A stretch of 41,123 bases of DNA from JBFWIW01 sp050253535 (GTDB lineage: Bacteria; Bacillota; Clostridia; Oscillospirales; Oscillospiraceae), in assembly GCA_050253535.1 (NCBI GenBank), contig JBFWIW010000018.1, forward strand, positions 1 through 41,123, in the 5' to 3' direction. Positions 15,379 through 23,712 of this stretch are shown here, piece by piece. Position numbers and translations under genes: made by a program. How positions within the stretch are numbered: position 1 is the stretch's first letter; every line of letters starts with the position of its first letter. A model generated the notes under the pieces. It was not told where the DNA came from and searched no databases. It saw only the letters and a program-made list of their open reading frames with translations.

Positions 15379-16638
15379 ATGCAACGGGATTACAGAGACA
15401 TTCCTTTATGGAAAGACGTATCGGAAGCGCAGTGGAACGACTGGAAATGGCAGGTATCCAATAGGGTGGTTAAAGTTGACGAACTGGAACAGATTGTTAA
15501 TTTGACCGCTATGGAGATCGAAGGTATCCAAAAATGTCTGAAGACTCTCAGAATGGCAATCACGCCATACTATGCGACGTTGATTGACCCCGACGATCCG
15601 CAGGGACCCATTCGGAAACAGGCGATCCCGACAGAACTGGAGATCAAAGATTGCAGATATGATATGGAAGACCCCTTGTTCGAGGAAACGGATTCACCTG
15701 TAAAAGGTATTACCCATCGTTATCCCGACAGGGTTCTTTTTTTGATCACCGACCAGTGTTCCGTATACTGCCGCCATTGTACGCGCAGAAGAATGGCGGG
15801 CGTTACCGATAATGCCCTGCCCAGAAGCCAGCTGCAGAACGCAATCGATTATATTAAAAAGACACCGCAGATTCGCGATGTGCTGATTTCCGGCGGTGAC
15901 AGCCTTTTGGTCAGTGACGAAACTATTGAATTTGTTCTGGAGAGCCTTCGCAAAATACAGCATGTAGAAGTTATCCGGTTTGGCACAAGGACGCCGGTCG
16001 TACTTCCCCAAAGGATTACGGATGATCTGTGCAGTATTCTGAAAAAAAATCATCCGGTATGGCTCAATACGCATTTTAACCATCCCTATGAAATTACCGC
16101 GCAGGCTAAAGAAGCCTGCGCAAAATTGGCGGACTCAGGCGTTCCGTTGGGGAATCAGACCGTTTTGTTAAAAGGTGTAAACGACTGCCCTTATATTATC
16201 CGGAAATTGGTGCATGAACTTGTAAAAATGCGTGTCCGGCCATATTATCTATATCAATGCGATTTGTCTTCCGGTATTGAGCATTTCAGGACTCCGGTCA
16301 GTAAAGGCATTGAGATTATTGAATTGCTTAGAGGACATACTTCGGGCTTCGCCGTTCCGACTTATGTTGTGGATGCGCCCGGAGGCGGAGGAAAAATTCC
16401 TGTGGGTCCTCAATATCTGATTTCTCAATCGAATGACAAAGTCATTCTGCGCAATTACGAAGGCGTAATTTGCGCATATACCGAGCCCGAATCCAAGACC
16501 AGCAGCTGCCATCATTGCGAGGAAATCTGTGCACAATATGAAAACGTCCCGCTGACAGGTATTGAAAAGCTGCTCAGAGAACAAAAAATCAGTTTGATTC
16601 CCGCAAGCAACAACCGGGTGAAAAGGCGCAAGGAGTAG
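15379..16638 (+). CDS. ablA: Lysine 2,3-aminomutase
   Basis: A 419-residue radical SAM and PLP enzyme converting L-alpha-lysine to L-beta-lysine, essentially the same length as the clostridial KamA. The radical SAM cysteines are in CSVYCRHC (residues 127, 131, 134). The PLP lysine lies in DAPGGGGKIP and the other family blocks are present (LRMAITPYY, DSPVKGITHRYPDR, GNQTVLLKGVNDC, PYYLYQCDLS). The C-terminal zinc-binding cysteines (SSCHHCEEIC) are present too. The beta-lysine acetyltransferase gene starts 5 bp downstream, so the role is osmolyte synthesis rather than lysine fermentation, hence the symbol ablA. The start ATG 15379 matches the family N-terminus; its ribosome site (GGTGAT) is weak. 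Confidence 0.95.
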   Translation: MQRDYRDIPLWKDVSEAQWNDWKWQVSNRVVKVDELEQIVNLTAMEIEGIQKCLKTLRMAITPYYATLIDPDDPQGPIRKQAIPTELEIKDCRYDMEDPLFEETDSPVKGITHRYPDRVLFLITDQCSVYCRHCTRRRMAGVTDNALPRSQLQNAIDYIKKTPQIRDVLISGGDSLLVSDETIEFVLESLRKIQHVEVIRFGTRTPVVLPQRITDDLCSILKKNHPVWLNTHFNHPYEITAQAKEACAKLADSGVPLGNQTVLLKGVNDCPYIIRKLVHELVKMRVRPYYLYQCDLSSGIEHFRTPVSKGIEIIELLRGHTSGFAVPTYVVDAPGGGGKIPVGPQYLISQSNDKVILRNYEGVICAYTEPESKTSSCHHCEEICAQYENVPLTGIEKLLREQKISLIPASNNRVKRRKE

Positions 16639-16643
16639 GAACC

Positions 16644-17492
16644 ATGATGGAATACGGCTCATACGAAATAATTCGAAATGATCGCTGTGAAGCAAAGGTT
16701 CATGTTGATCCCTATAACAGCCGGGTTCGTCTTTTGGAATGCAGCGGTGATGCGGAAGGTTTCGTTGAAAGGCTAAAACAAATCTGTACGGAACGTGGCT
16801 TCGGAAAGATTATCTGCATGGTTTACGAGCGCGATCTTGAGGGGTTTATAAGCAAAGGTTTTCAGGAAGAGGGGAAAATAGACGGCTTTTTTAAGGGAGA
16901 GACCGCTTATTGCATGACCAGCTTTCCCGATATAAAACGTTCTAAAAGTGATTATCTTTTGGAAGAGGATAAAATCATATCCTATTGCTCCGGATACAAA
17001 AGCCGATCAATTTTTGTCGGAGAGCCGGGGCTAAAACTGAGAACAGCCGAAAAAGCGGACGCGGAAAACATCTCTGAGCTTTTTCGCTGTGTTTTCAACG
17101 TCTATCCTACCCCGATGGACCAGCCTGATTATGTTAAAAAAATGATGGATGAAGACGTCCTGTTTAAAGTGCTGGAAAGCGATGAAGCCGTTGTAAGTGT
17201 CGCGTCGGCGGATATGAACCGTAAGTTTCTGCATGCGGAGATTACCGATTGTGCCACACATATGGATTTCCGAGGCAGAGGACTAATGAGTGAACTGATA
17301 TTTTACTTGGAACAGGACTTGCGGTCCATGGGATTCATGACGGTATTCAGTCTGGCGCGGGCGCGTTCCTTTGGTATAAATGTTGTTTTAAGTAAGCACG
17401 GCTTCGAATATTCAGGAAGACACATTAACAACTGCCGGATCATGGATGGGTTCGAAGATATGAATATTTGGGCAAAGCGGCTCCTGCCGTGA
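16644..17492 (+). CDS. ablB: Beta-lysine N6-acetyltransferase
   Basis: A 282-residue protein of the AblB type: an N-terminal half of family-specific sequence and a C-terminal GNAT fold (about 130-275) with ATHMDFRGRGLMSEL as the acetyl-CoA-binding motif A. It acetylates L-beta-lysine at the N6 position to give the compatible solute N-epsilon-acetyl-beta-lysine. AGGAG overlapping the ablA stop codon lies eight bases before the ATG, giving a tight ablA-ablB operon. In other organisms such pairs are induced by salt stress; no regulator site is recognised here. Confidence 0.92.
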   Translation: MMEYGSYEIIRNDRCEAKVHVDPYNSRVRLLECSGDAEGFVERLKQICTERGFGKIICMVYERDLEGFISKGFQEEGKIDGFFKGETAYCMTSFPDIKRSKSDYLLEEDKIISYCSGYKSRSIFVGEPGLKLRTAEKADAENISELFRCVFNVYPTPMDQPDYVKKMMDEDVLFKVLESDEAVVSVASADMNRKFLHAEITDCATHMDFRGRGLMSELIFYLEQDLRSMGFMTVFSLARARSFGINVVLSKHGFEYSGRHINNCRIMDGFEDMNIWAKRLLP

Positions 17493-17524
17493 ACAGAAAG
17501 TCATAGCGTATCAAAGACAGCCTG

Positions 17525-17717
17525 ATGCGGCTATTCGATTAACCTGATGATAGAAAGCGGCCTGTTAGCCCGTGCTACTGTTATCCCAATAAAGGGTGGA
17601 TAAGATTTGCGAGGGAATTTTTCGTCCTGCAAGGCCGAGGAGGGGAGCGGGCGAGAGCCCACCGCCGTCAAAAAATCCTCTTTTTTTATTTTCGTTGTCT
17701 CAATTAAATAGTAGTAT
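17525..17717. repeat. MITE-like repeat copy 4 (composite)
   Basis: 193 bp. The left end (ATGCGGCTATTCGATTAACC) matches copies 2, 3 and 5, and the right end (complement ATACTACTATTTAATTGAG) matches copies 3 and 5. About 80 bp of the other arm type, as in copy 1 (TACTGTTATCCCAATAAAGG onward), lies inside after the left arm. The element therefore looks nested or recombined. It separates ablB from the hairpin that probably served as its terminator. Confidence 0.7.
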
Positions 17718-17755
17718 GAGGTTGCGAGCGCAGCATAAATTTTGCATTATCTATA

Positions 17756-17791
17756 AAATGGCAGCGATTACCGCTGCCATTTTATTTTTGG
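17756..17791 (+). terminator. Terminator, probably of ablAB, displaced by a repeat
   Basis: Perfect stem AAAATGGCAGCG / CGCTGCCATTTT with a short ATTAC loop, followed by ATTTTTG. No gene lies between MITE copy 4 and this hairpin; the nearest plus-strand gene is ablB, 260 bp upstream. Confidence 0.75.
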
Positions 17792-17806
17792 CATGAAAGG
17801 ATTTTC

Positions 17807-17954
17807 ATACGGCTATTCGATTAACCTGATGATAAAAAGCGGCCTGTTAGCCTGTTATCCGCCCGGCGGCGTTAACCTCCCAGGCGGGCGACAGCCCGCC
17901 GCCGTCGAAAAATCCTCGCTTTTTATTTTCGTCATCTCAATCAAACAGTAGTAT
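17807..17954. repeat. MITE-like repeat copy 5
   Basis: 148 bp with left end ATACGGCTATTCGATTAACC and complement of the right end ATACTACTGTTTGATTGAG. The interior has GCGGCCTGTT and the CAGGCGGGCGACAGCCCGCC palindrome. This is the cleanest simple copy and can serve as family reference. It lies 108 bp before the abiE start codon. Confidence 0.78.
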
Positions 17955-18009
17955 CAGACAGACCTTATGGGACATAATAATAAAACGTAATTTTAAAATA
18001 CCGCTCTAA

Positions 18010-18042
18010 AAGGTTGATAATTTAACCTTATTGGGATATAAT
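18010..18042 (+). promoter_or_regulatory. abiE promoter with overlapping inverted repeat
   Basis: TTGATA (18014-18019), 17 bp, TATAAT (18037-18042). The inverted repeat AAGGTT (18010-18015) / AACCTT (18024-18029) covers the -35. AbiEi antitoxins are known to repress their own operon through inverted repeats in the promoter, so this is the likely site; that match is inference. Confidence 0.7.
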
Positions 18043-18061
18043 CTAAAGTGAGGTGACACTG

Positions 18062-18823
18062 ATGAAGTATTATGACGCGCTGCTCCGGATGGGGGTGTTC
18101 TCCAAACGGGAGATCAACACGCTGACAGGGAACGCGGAGAGCGCGAAGTCGCTCCTGCGGAGCGCGGAGAAGAGCGGGCTGGTTGAGAGGATACGGCACA
18201 ACTACTATGCCGTGAAAAGCCTCGAGACCGGAAAGGCGATACCGTCGCGCTTTGCGATCGGCTCGGGGATAAGCGCGTCGGCCTATATCTCGCACCACAC
18301 GGCGTTTGAATACTACGGAATGGCGAATCAGGTGTTCGGAACCGTCTATGTGTCCTCGGACTCAAAGTTCCGGGACTTCGAGCATGACGGGGTGACATAT
18401 AAGTATCTGGCCTCTAAGGAAAATTTCGGCATCGTGTCGGGAGCGGCAAATATACGCGTTACCGATATGGCGCGCACCGTCCTCGACAATATCAAGGACT
18501 TTTCCAAGAACGGCGGGCTGGAGGAACTTCTGCGCTGTCTGTCCATGGTGACGGCGGTTGAAGAGGGCAGACTGCTTGAGTACCTCGCAAAGTACGAAAA
18601 CCAGTTTCTGTACCAGAAGGCAGGATATATCCTGTCACAGTGCAGAAATATGAAGCTGAGCGACGTTTTCTTCCGCACCTGCAAAGAGCACATCGGCAAA
18701 AGCGTCCGGTATCTGTACGACGGAATTCAGTATGAATCGCCCAAATACTATGCCGAATGGCAGCTGCACGCCCCCGCCGATCTGATGAAGCTGACTGACG
18801 AGGGCGGTGACGCGATTGTTTGA
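18062..18823 (+). CDS. abiEi: AbiEi-type antitoxin of a type IV toxin-antitoxin system
   Basis: A 253-residue protein. The N-terminal winged-helix region (about 1-75) has YYDALLRMGVFSKREINTLT and the turn into VERIRHNYYAVKS, typical of AbiEi proteins. The rest holds the SAYISHHTAFEYYG and RVTDMARTVLDNI blocks seen in the family's C-terminal domain. In studied systems AbiEi opposes the AbiEii toxin without binding it and represses the operon. GAGGTG lies seven to eight bases before ATG 18062. The end overlaps the toxin gene, giving coupled expression. Confidence 0.88.
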   Translation: MKYYDALLRMGVFSKREINTLTGNAESAKSLLRSAEKSGLVERIRHNYYAVKSLETGKAIPSRFAIGSGISASAYISHHTAFEYYGMANQVFGTVYVSSDSKFRDFEHDGVTYKYLASKENFGIVSGAANIRVTDMARTVLDNIKDFSKNGGLEELLRCLSMVTAVEEGRLLEYLAKYENQFLYQKAGYILSQCRNMKLSDVFFRTCKEHIGKSVRYLYDGIQYESPKYYAEWQLHAPADLMKLTDEGGDAIV

Positions 18824-19763
18824 CCTTTCCAAGGCGGAACTTGCCGCCAAGGCCGACGAATATAACTTTGTCCGCGATACGATGGAAAAGGTGCTGCGGC
18901 TGGCGGATATTCTGGAATATCTGAACACGAACCCGCTCACCGGAAATACGCTGGCGCTCAAGGGCGGCACGGCAATTAATCTGACGGTGTTCAACCTGCC
19001 CCGCCTTTCGGTTGACATCGACCTTGACTATTCCGCGGAAAAGACGCGGGAAGAGATGATGCAGGCGCGGGAGCGGATCACCGCGGACATCAAAATCTTT
19101 GCGGCCACTCAGGGGTACGGTATCAGCCCCAGAAGCAAGTCGCTGCACAGTCTGGATTCCTTTGTGCTCGTCTATCACAACCTCGGCGGTATCAGCGACA
19201 ACATCAAAATCGAAATCAACTACTCCCTGCGGGCGCATATCTTCGCGCTGGAGCGCCGCGCAATCGCCGCGGAAGCGATACGAAAGGGCAGGGAGGTTCT
19301 CACGGTTGCCCCGATGGAGATATTCGCAAGCAAAATAAACGCGCTTTTAAGCCGCGCCGCCGCCCGTGACCTTTACGACACGTACTACATGATACAGCTG
19401 GGTTTGTTTGACGGGAGCAAATATGACATGCTCCGCAGGTGCGTGGTATTTTACACGGCGATTTCTCAGGAGGAGATCCCCAAAGCTTATGATATAGGCC
19501 GTATTGACAGTATTACCCTCCGCAAGATCAAAACAGACCTGCTGCCGGTTATACGTAAGGGCGAGTTTGTCGAGCTTGCGGATATGAAGCAGGCCGTTAA
19601 GGATTTTATTGAAAAACTGCTGACGCTGACAGACGACGAAAAAGCTTTTCTGAGTGAGTTTTCCGAAAAGCGATACAGGCCGGAGCTGCTTTTTGACGAC
19701 GCCGGTGTTTTGGCCCGCATCCGGAAGCATCCCATGGCGCTGTGGAAGATGCAGGAACACTGA
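18807..19763 (+). CDS. abiEii: AbiEii-type nucleotidyltransferase toxin
   Basis: A 318-residue protein of the DUF1814/AbiEii nucleotidyltransferase fold. Motif I is LKGGTAINL with the metal-binding pair in SVDIDLDY. Later motifs are IKIEINYS and SKINALLSRAAARDLYD, where the Lys and the Arg-Asp are family hallmarks. Related toxins modify nucleic acid, in some cases tRNA 3' ends, and cause growth arrest that blocks phage spread. The start is GTG 18807, overlapping the antitoxin by 17 bp; TTG 18816 is an alternative. A rho-independent terminator follows at 19939. The 175 bp between stop and terminator show no gene. Confidence 0.88.
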   Translation: MTRLFDLSKAELAAKADEYNFVRDTMEKVLRLADILEYLNTNPLTGNTLALKGGTAINLTVFNLPRLSVDIDLDYSAEKTREEMMQARERITADIKIFAATQGYGISPRSKSLHSLDSFVLVYHNLGGISDNIKIEINYSLRAHIFALERRAIAAEAIRKGREVLTVAPMEIFASKINALLSRAAARDLYDTYYMIQLGLFDGSKYDMLRRCVVFYTAISQEEIPKAYDIGRIDSITLRKIKTDLLPVIRKGEFVELADMKQAVKDFIEKLLTLTDDEKAFLSEFSEKRYRPELLFDDAGVLARIRKHPMALWKMQEH

Positions 19764-19938
19764 CTGCCGATTCGCAGAATTCCCTTGTCCTTTTCACTAA
19801 AACAAAAAATTTTACGGATTTCCGCTGCGGGGGGCGTGGCCAAAATCGGCAAAAGGTTGAACCAAGGGCACCCTGCACGGCTCCGCAGAGCCAAGAATGT
19901 TATCCCGTTTTTGCCAATACAAGGTTTCACATTAGATG

Positions 19939-19978
19939 AGCCCCGCCTTTTTTACAGGCGGGGCTGTTTTTTTGCCCC
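19939..19978 (+). terminator. Terminator after abiE
   Basis: Stem AGCCCCGCCT / AGGCGGGGCT followed by GTTTTTTTG. Confidence 0.85.
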
Positions 19979-20009
19979 TGACATTTGACAAAATATAGCA
20001 TATTTAGTG

Positions 20010-20038
20010 TTGCCTGGTAATTACTCAGGTGGTAAAAT
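20010..20038 (+). promoter_or_regulatory. Conserved-spacer promoter, copy 3 of 6 (protease/pseudokinase gene)
   Basis: TTGCCT (20010-20015), 17 bp with GGTAATT and CAGGTGG, TAAAAT (20033-20038). The upstream box ATAGCATATTTAGTG is nearly identical to that of the copy at 24818. Confidence 0.78.
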
Positions 20039-20121
20039 GAGGCTATATGACAGGGCATTATTGCGGGATGAGACGAATACTTAATACCGGTCAGCAATTT
20101 TTGCGGAAAGCGGGGATAGCC

Positions 20122-22689
20122 ATGAAGCGCATTGCGTACAGGTTATTTCTTTTGATTAGTGCAGTAATATTACTCGTGGCCTGCACGTCTTACGCCATGG
20201 CGGCGGAGACGATACCGAAAAAAGTGCTGTCGGCGGCGGATTCGGTGGTCAGAATATTTGCAGAGTACCCGGATTCAACAACCAGAGGCTCGGGTTTTGT
20301 GATAAAGAGCGACAGCGCGTCTACCCTTATAGCGACAAATTATCATGTTGTGGAAGACGATCCGTATGAGATTTCAGTCTGGGTCGGCAGTGATGAGACC
20401 GTTTCGGCAAAAATCATCGCTTATTCGGAGCAGAAAGACCTCTGCGTTCTGGCGCTCGTATATCCGGTGGATATGCCGGTTCTGACCATCGGAGACAGGC
20501 CCGCTGAGCAGGGGGACGCCATTTATGCCATAGGTTTTCCCGCCGCGGCGGATGAACTGTCCGACAGCGAGGCCCATGCCGGCGGGGAGGCGACCATTAC
20601 CAACGGCATAGTCAGCGCGATAAGGGAGGCCACTATGTCGGACTACGGCGCTCCTGTTACATTGCTGCAGATAAACGCCGCCGTAAACGAGGGAAACTCC
20701 GGCGGCCCGCTGCTCAATTCGGACGGTGCTGCCGTAGGCGTCAACACATTGAGCGCCTATGACTCGCAGGGAATATACGGCGCGATAGAGATCGGCGAAC
20801 TTGGCAGCCTGCTTGCCGAGTCCGGAATAACGCTTCCGTCCGCGGGCGCCGCGCCGTTTATTTTGCACGTTATTGATGCCCTCGGGGCCGCGGCAATATT
20901 ATTTGCGGCTATTACGGCGGTCGGGGCGCTGCGCCGCAGACCCAGACAAAAGGCGTATGCAAAAAAAGCCGTGCCGCTGGCCGTTTTTTTAAATTTGGGT
21001 GGAAAGCTCTCCCCGACGGAGGCGATAACGCTCCTGATGTCGGCGGCGGAGGGTCTGAGTTATCTTCACAGTGAGGGGAAGGCCCACCTTGCAGTCTCGC
21101 CGGGGAGCGTGTTCTGCAAAAACGGGCGGGCATATTTTCAGCAAAAACGGGGAGGCGCGGAGGTGTTCGCCAACGGGTTTACTCCGCCGGAACTCTACAA
21201 GGGTATGGATTTCGGCGCGAAATCGGATATCTATTCATTCTGCGCCGTATTGCTCTATGCCGTAACAGGGGAAACGCCGGAAAATGCCATCGTGAGGGCG
21301 GAGAACCCCGCCCACAGTCTCCTCCCGCGTGAAAAAGCGCCGGCGTATGCGGCTGAAAGCGCCCCCGCGGGCGCGCCGGTTTTTGACGGCGGCGGATACG
21401 CATACGCGCTGAACCCGCAGCTCAGGCATATTATTGAGATCGGCATGTCCGTATCGCCGGAGGACAGGTTTTCATCCATGCGGGAGCTTATAGAGCGTCT
21501 CGCCGCTTTCGCCGCGCAGGCCGAAGACGAGCGCGCGCAGGCGGAAGCCGGTTATAATACGGCGGGGACTGTTGCCGGATTGGCGGAAGCCGACCGCGTT
21601 CCGGCGGGAACGGCGGCAAGGGACGCGCGGGATATGAGGCCGGAGGCCGTGTCTTTGAAACGAGGCGGCGGGCACGCCGTTGCCGTTGCGGCAGGCGTTT
21701 TTTTGCTGATAGCCGGTCTGCTCGCGGGAGGCTATTATTTCAGTTATACCGGCGCAATCAATGCGGCGGAGGGCGGCGACTTTGCCGCCGCGGAGAAATG
21801 TCTGAAAACTGCTCCGCTGGTTTTCCGCCACGACCCGGAGCTTGTTTCGTACATAGACGCGGGACTGCTGCTGGAGGGCAGGCAGTACGGGGAGGCCGAA
21901 GCCGCCTTTACAGCGCTGGGGGACTATATGGACGCGCCGGACATGGTAAACGAGACGAAGTACAGGGAAGCCGCAAGTCTCGCGGACGCGAACGAATTTA
22001 CAACTGCCATCAGTTTATACCGATTCCTTTCAGACTGTAATTACAAGGATTCCGCCGAGCTGGTCAAGGCCACGCAGTTTCGCTATGGGGCTTACGCAGT
22101 GTTCGAACTGGGCGATTTCTTAAAGGCTTATTACATTTTCCATGGGCTTTTCGCAAATGGGTATGAGAGCGCAAAGTCAGATGAGATGCTCTCGGTGGTC
22201 ACCGACGCGATTTACTATGAAGCGGTGGATTTTTATTATGCCGGTGATTATGATCAGTGCCTTTATGAATTTGAACTTATAAGCCCTTATGAGCGCAGTG
22301 AGGATTATATAGTGCTTTCACGCGCATGGCGTTATCCATACCACGATTTTGACTTTGTGTGGGAAGCGGACAATTTTGCGCAGGAATATCTGGTGCCGCT
22401 CTTTGACTTTGAGGATACGCCGGACATTTTACTGACGGAATATTTTGCATGTGATTTCCTTATCGGAACATGGGAGAGCTCCGATGGCGACTATTATTTT
22501 GATATGAATAAAACAGCGGATGGGTACGATAATTATTGCAATCTTCTAAGTAAAACCGGTACTTTTGATATAGATGGCGGAATCTATTATCTCGAAGACG
22601 AACCGGTTTTAGAGTTTGAGCTGCTGACGCCGGACAGCATGACCGTGTACTGTTATGAAGACAGGGAATTATACACACTTTTCCGCTGA
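20122..22689 (+). CDS. Trypsin-like protease / pseudokinase / TPR-like membrane fusion protein
   Basis: 855 residues in four parts. Residues 1-28 are a signal sequence (LLVAC could be a lipobox, otherwise cleavage after AMA). Residues 30-235 are an HtrA/trypsin-like protease with a plausible triad: His75 in NYHVVE, Asp106 in QKDLCVL, Ser193 in NEGNSGGP. A membrane segment at about 245-270 follows. Residues 285-470 resemble a protein-kinase C-lobe (LSYLHSEGKAHLAV, PPELYKGMDFGAKSDIYSF, PEDRFSSMRELIERL). HRD is replaced by HLA, no DFG is seen and the N-lobe is absent, so it should be catalytically dead. A second membrane segment (about 515-540) leads to a TPR-like external part. Start 20122 follows GGGGAT; the frame from 20047 would be nearly leaderless. 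Probably a surface stress or signalling device; substrate unknown. Confidence 0.8.
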   Translation: MKRIAYRLFLLISAVILLVACTSYAMAAETIPKKVLSAADSVVRIFAEYPDSTTRGSGFVIKSDSASTLIATNYHVVEDDPYEISVWVGSDETVSAKIIAYSEQKDLCVLALVYPVDMPVLTIGDRPAEQGDAIYAIGFPAAADELSDSEAHAGGEATITNGIVSAIREATMSDYGAPVTLLQINAAVNEGNSGGPLLNSDGAAVGVNTLSAYDSQGIYGAIEIGELGSLLAESGITLPSAGAAPFILHVIDALGAAAILFAAITAVGALRRRPRQKAYAKKAVPLAVFLNLGGKLSPTEAITLLMSAAEGLSYLHSEGKAHLAVSPGSVFCKNGRAYFQQKRGGAEVFANGFTPPELYKGMDFGAKSDIYSFCAVLLYAVTGETPENAIVRAENPAHSLLPREKAPAYAAESAPAGAPVFDGGGYAYALNPQLRHIIEIGMSVSPEDRFSSMRELIERLAAFAAQAEDERAQAEAGYNTAGTVAGLAEADRVPAGTAARDARDMRPEAVSLKRGGGHAVAVAAGVFLLIAGLLAGGYYFSYTGAINAAEGGDFAAAEKCLKTAPLVFRHDPELVSYIDAGLLLEGRQYGEAEAAFTALGDYMDAPDMVNETKYREAASLADANEFTTAISLYRFLSDCNYKDSAELVKATQFRYGAYAVFELGDFLKAYYIFHGLFANGYESAKSDEMLSVVTDAIYYEAVDFYYAGDYDQCLYEFELISPYERSEDYIVLSRAWRYPYHDFDFVWEADNFAQEYLVPLFDFEDTPDILLTEYFACDFLIGTWESSDGDYYFDMNKTADGYDNYCNLLSKTGTFDIDGGIYYLEDEPVLEFELLTPDSMTVYCYEDRELYTLFR

Positions 22690-22726
22690 CCGGGCTTTAC
22701 GAACCTAAGGGGGGAGTTTGTCCGCT

Positions 22727-23008
22727 GTGAGTGAAAACACAAAAATTATAATAAGTATATTCTGCATCTTTTTTGCCCTGTTTTTAATCGGAGCCGGGTT
22801 ACTTATGCACAAATACGATTTTTCGAGTATGTTTAGGCCGGCATTTGTAAAGACGGATGGTTTATACATCAGGTGTGGCTTCAAATTCAAGAGGATAGCG
22901 GATGATACGCCTGAAAACAGAATAAAGTTTTCAAAACTGCTGGGCAAATACTTCATCGTTTTCAGTGCGCTTTGGCTTGTTATAGCGTTAATAGTTATCT
23001 GGCACTGA
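22727..23008 (+). CDS. Small membrane protein of unknown function
   Basis: About 93 residues with hydrophobic segments at about residues 8-29 and 74-91, separated by a basic soluble loop (YIRCGFKFKRIADD). GGGGGAG is ten bases before GTG 22727; a TTG at 22718 is too close to that site. It lies 37 bp downstream of the protease/pseudokinase gene on the same strand, with no terminator between, so the two are probably co-transcribed. The family is not recognised. Confidence 0.6.
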   Translation: MSENTKIIISIFCIFFALFLIGAGLLMHKYDFSSMFRPAFVKTDGLYIRCGFKFKRIADDTPENRIKFSKLLGKYFIVFSALWLVIALIVIWH

Positions 23009-23020
23009 TCTTATCGAAAA

Positions 23021-23058
23021 AAGGCGCAGGTCGGGAATTTAACCCCGGCCCGCGCCTT
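23021..23058. terminator. Hairpin terminator after the small membrane protein
   Basis: Stem AAGGCGC..GGTCGGG with CCCCGGCC.GCGCCTT. The T-run is poor on the plus strand but good on the minus strand (CCTTTTTTCG). Confidence 0.6.
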
Positions 23059-23101
23059 AGTACATTTGATCTATCGGCGGCAGGGCGTTTTCACAGTGGA
23101 A

Positions 23102-23147
23102 AAACAGCTCCGCGTCCTTGTTAATCGGGAGCGGAGCTGTTTCTTTT
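23102..23147. terminator. Terminator of XRE regulator A
   Basis: AAACAGCTCCGC / GCGGAGCTGTTT, immediately after the XRE-A stop on the minus strand, with T-rich flanks on both sides. Confidence 0.75.
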
Positions 23148-23424
23148 ATAAAGTTGTGCCGTCCTGCTGATACGGAGTATTGAGCTTGGGGGCTGAGCGG
23201 TAGGGTGTTTTCACATCGGTGCGGCCCAGAATGTAGTCCACGCTGGTGTTGTATATAAGCGCGAGCCTTATAAAAATATCCACGGGTACGGCGCGCTCCC
23301 CGCGCTCGTATTTGGCATACAGGGTTTCACCGCACTTGAGAAAATCGGCGGCCTGCCGCTGAGTTAGATTTCTTTCCTCGCGCAGGGTTTTTAATCTGAC
23401 GTATTTTTCCACGTTTACCACCAT
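23146..23424 (-). CDS. XRE-family regulator A
   Basis: A 92-residue helix-turn-helix protein. Residues 11-65 are a Cro/C1-type HTH (LREERNLTQRQAADFLKCGE, then YAKYERGERAVPVDIFIRLA) followed by a typical YNTSVDYILGRTD end. The tail to 92 is polar and unlike other copies. The core is close to XRE-D (32951-33172) and to the decayed copy at 24016-24213. AAAGGA is ten bases before the ATG. Divergent to it at 23821 is a tiny acidic protein gene, the same partner arrangement as in the other modules, though here about 400 bp with extra sequence separates them. Confidence 0.85.
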   Translation of the reverse strand: MVVNVEKYVRLKTLREERNLTQRQAADFLKCGETLYAKYERGERAVPVDIFIRLALIYNTSVDYILGRTDVKTPYRSAPKLNTPYQQDGTTL

Positions 23425-23447
23425 TCAGCGAAAATCCTTTTATATAG

Positions 23448-23470
23448 TATTTCGCGTTTGCTCCGAAATA
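23448..23470. promoter_or_regulatory. Inverted repeat upstream of XRE-A, candidate operator
   Basis: TATTTCG / CGAAATA with a 9-nt centre, followed by TACCCTTTGGG. A related block (ATTTCG ... GAAAT, then ATACCCTGTGGGG) lies at 23776-23811, just before tiny gene A. The shared GAAATATACCCT suggests one ancestral operator region split by an insertion. Confidence 0.55.
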
Positions 23471-23628
23471 TACCCTTTGGGCAGAGCGGTGCGTAAATCG
23501 GATTTATATTGACCTGTCATAAACAGGGAAGATAAAAGTGCAGGAATAAAAATATGCTCTGGGGAGCGGCCTGAACCATGCGGGACGGTGCGGCGTTCCT
23601 GACGCTGCGTTCCCCCCCTTTAGTAATA

Positions 23629-23666
23629 AAAACGGCTCCGCCTGTTTGAAGAGCGGGGCCGTTTCG
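23629..23666 (+). terminator. Isolated terminator between XRE-A and tiny gene A
   Basis: ACGGCTCCGC / GCGGGGCCGT with loop beginning CTGTTT, then TTTCGTC. The hairpin at 26979-27018 has nearly the same stem and the same CTGTTT loop start, so this is a copied terminator. No gene precedes it on the plus strand. Confidence 0.65.
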
Positions 23667-23712
23667 TCATAATTACTTTGTCGAAATATGTAAAATTATA
23701 GAACAATTAGAG

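Noticed and set aside
17596..17796. A 66-codon plus-strand frame
   Set aside because: Produced by MITE copy 4 and the following terminator, not by a gene.
22705..22956. An 83-codon minus-strand frame opposite the small membrane protein
   Set aside because: Antisense shadow; the plus-strand frame has a strong ribosome site and two clear membrane segments.
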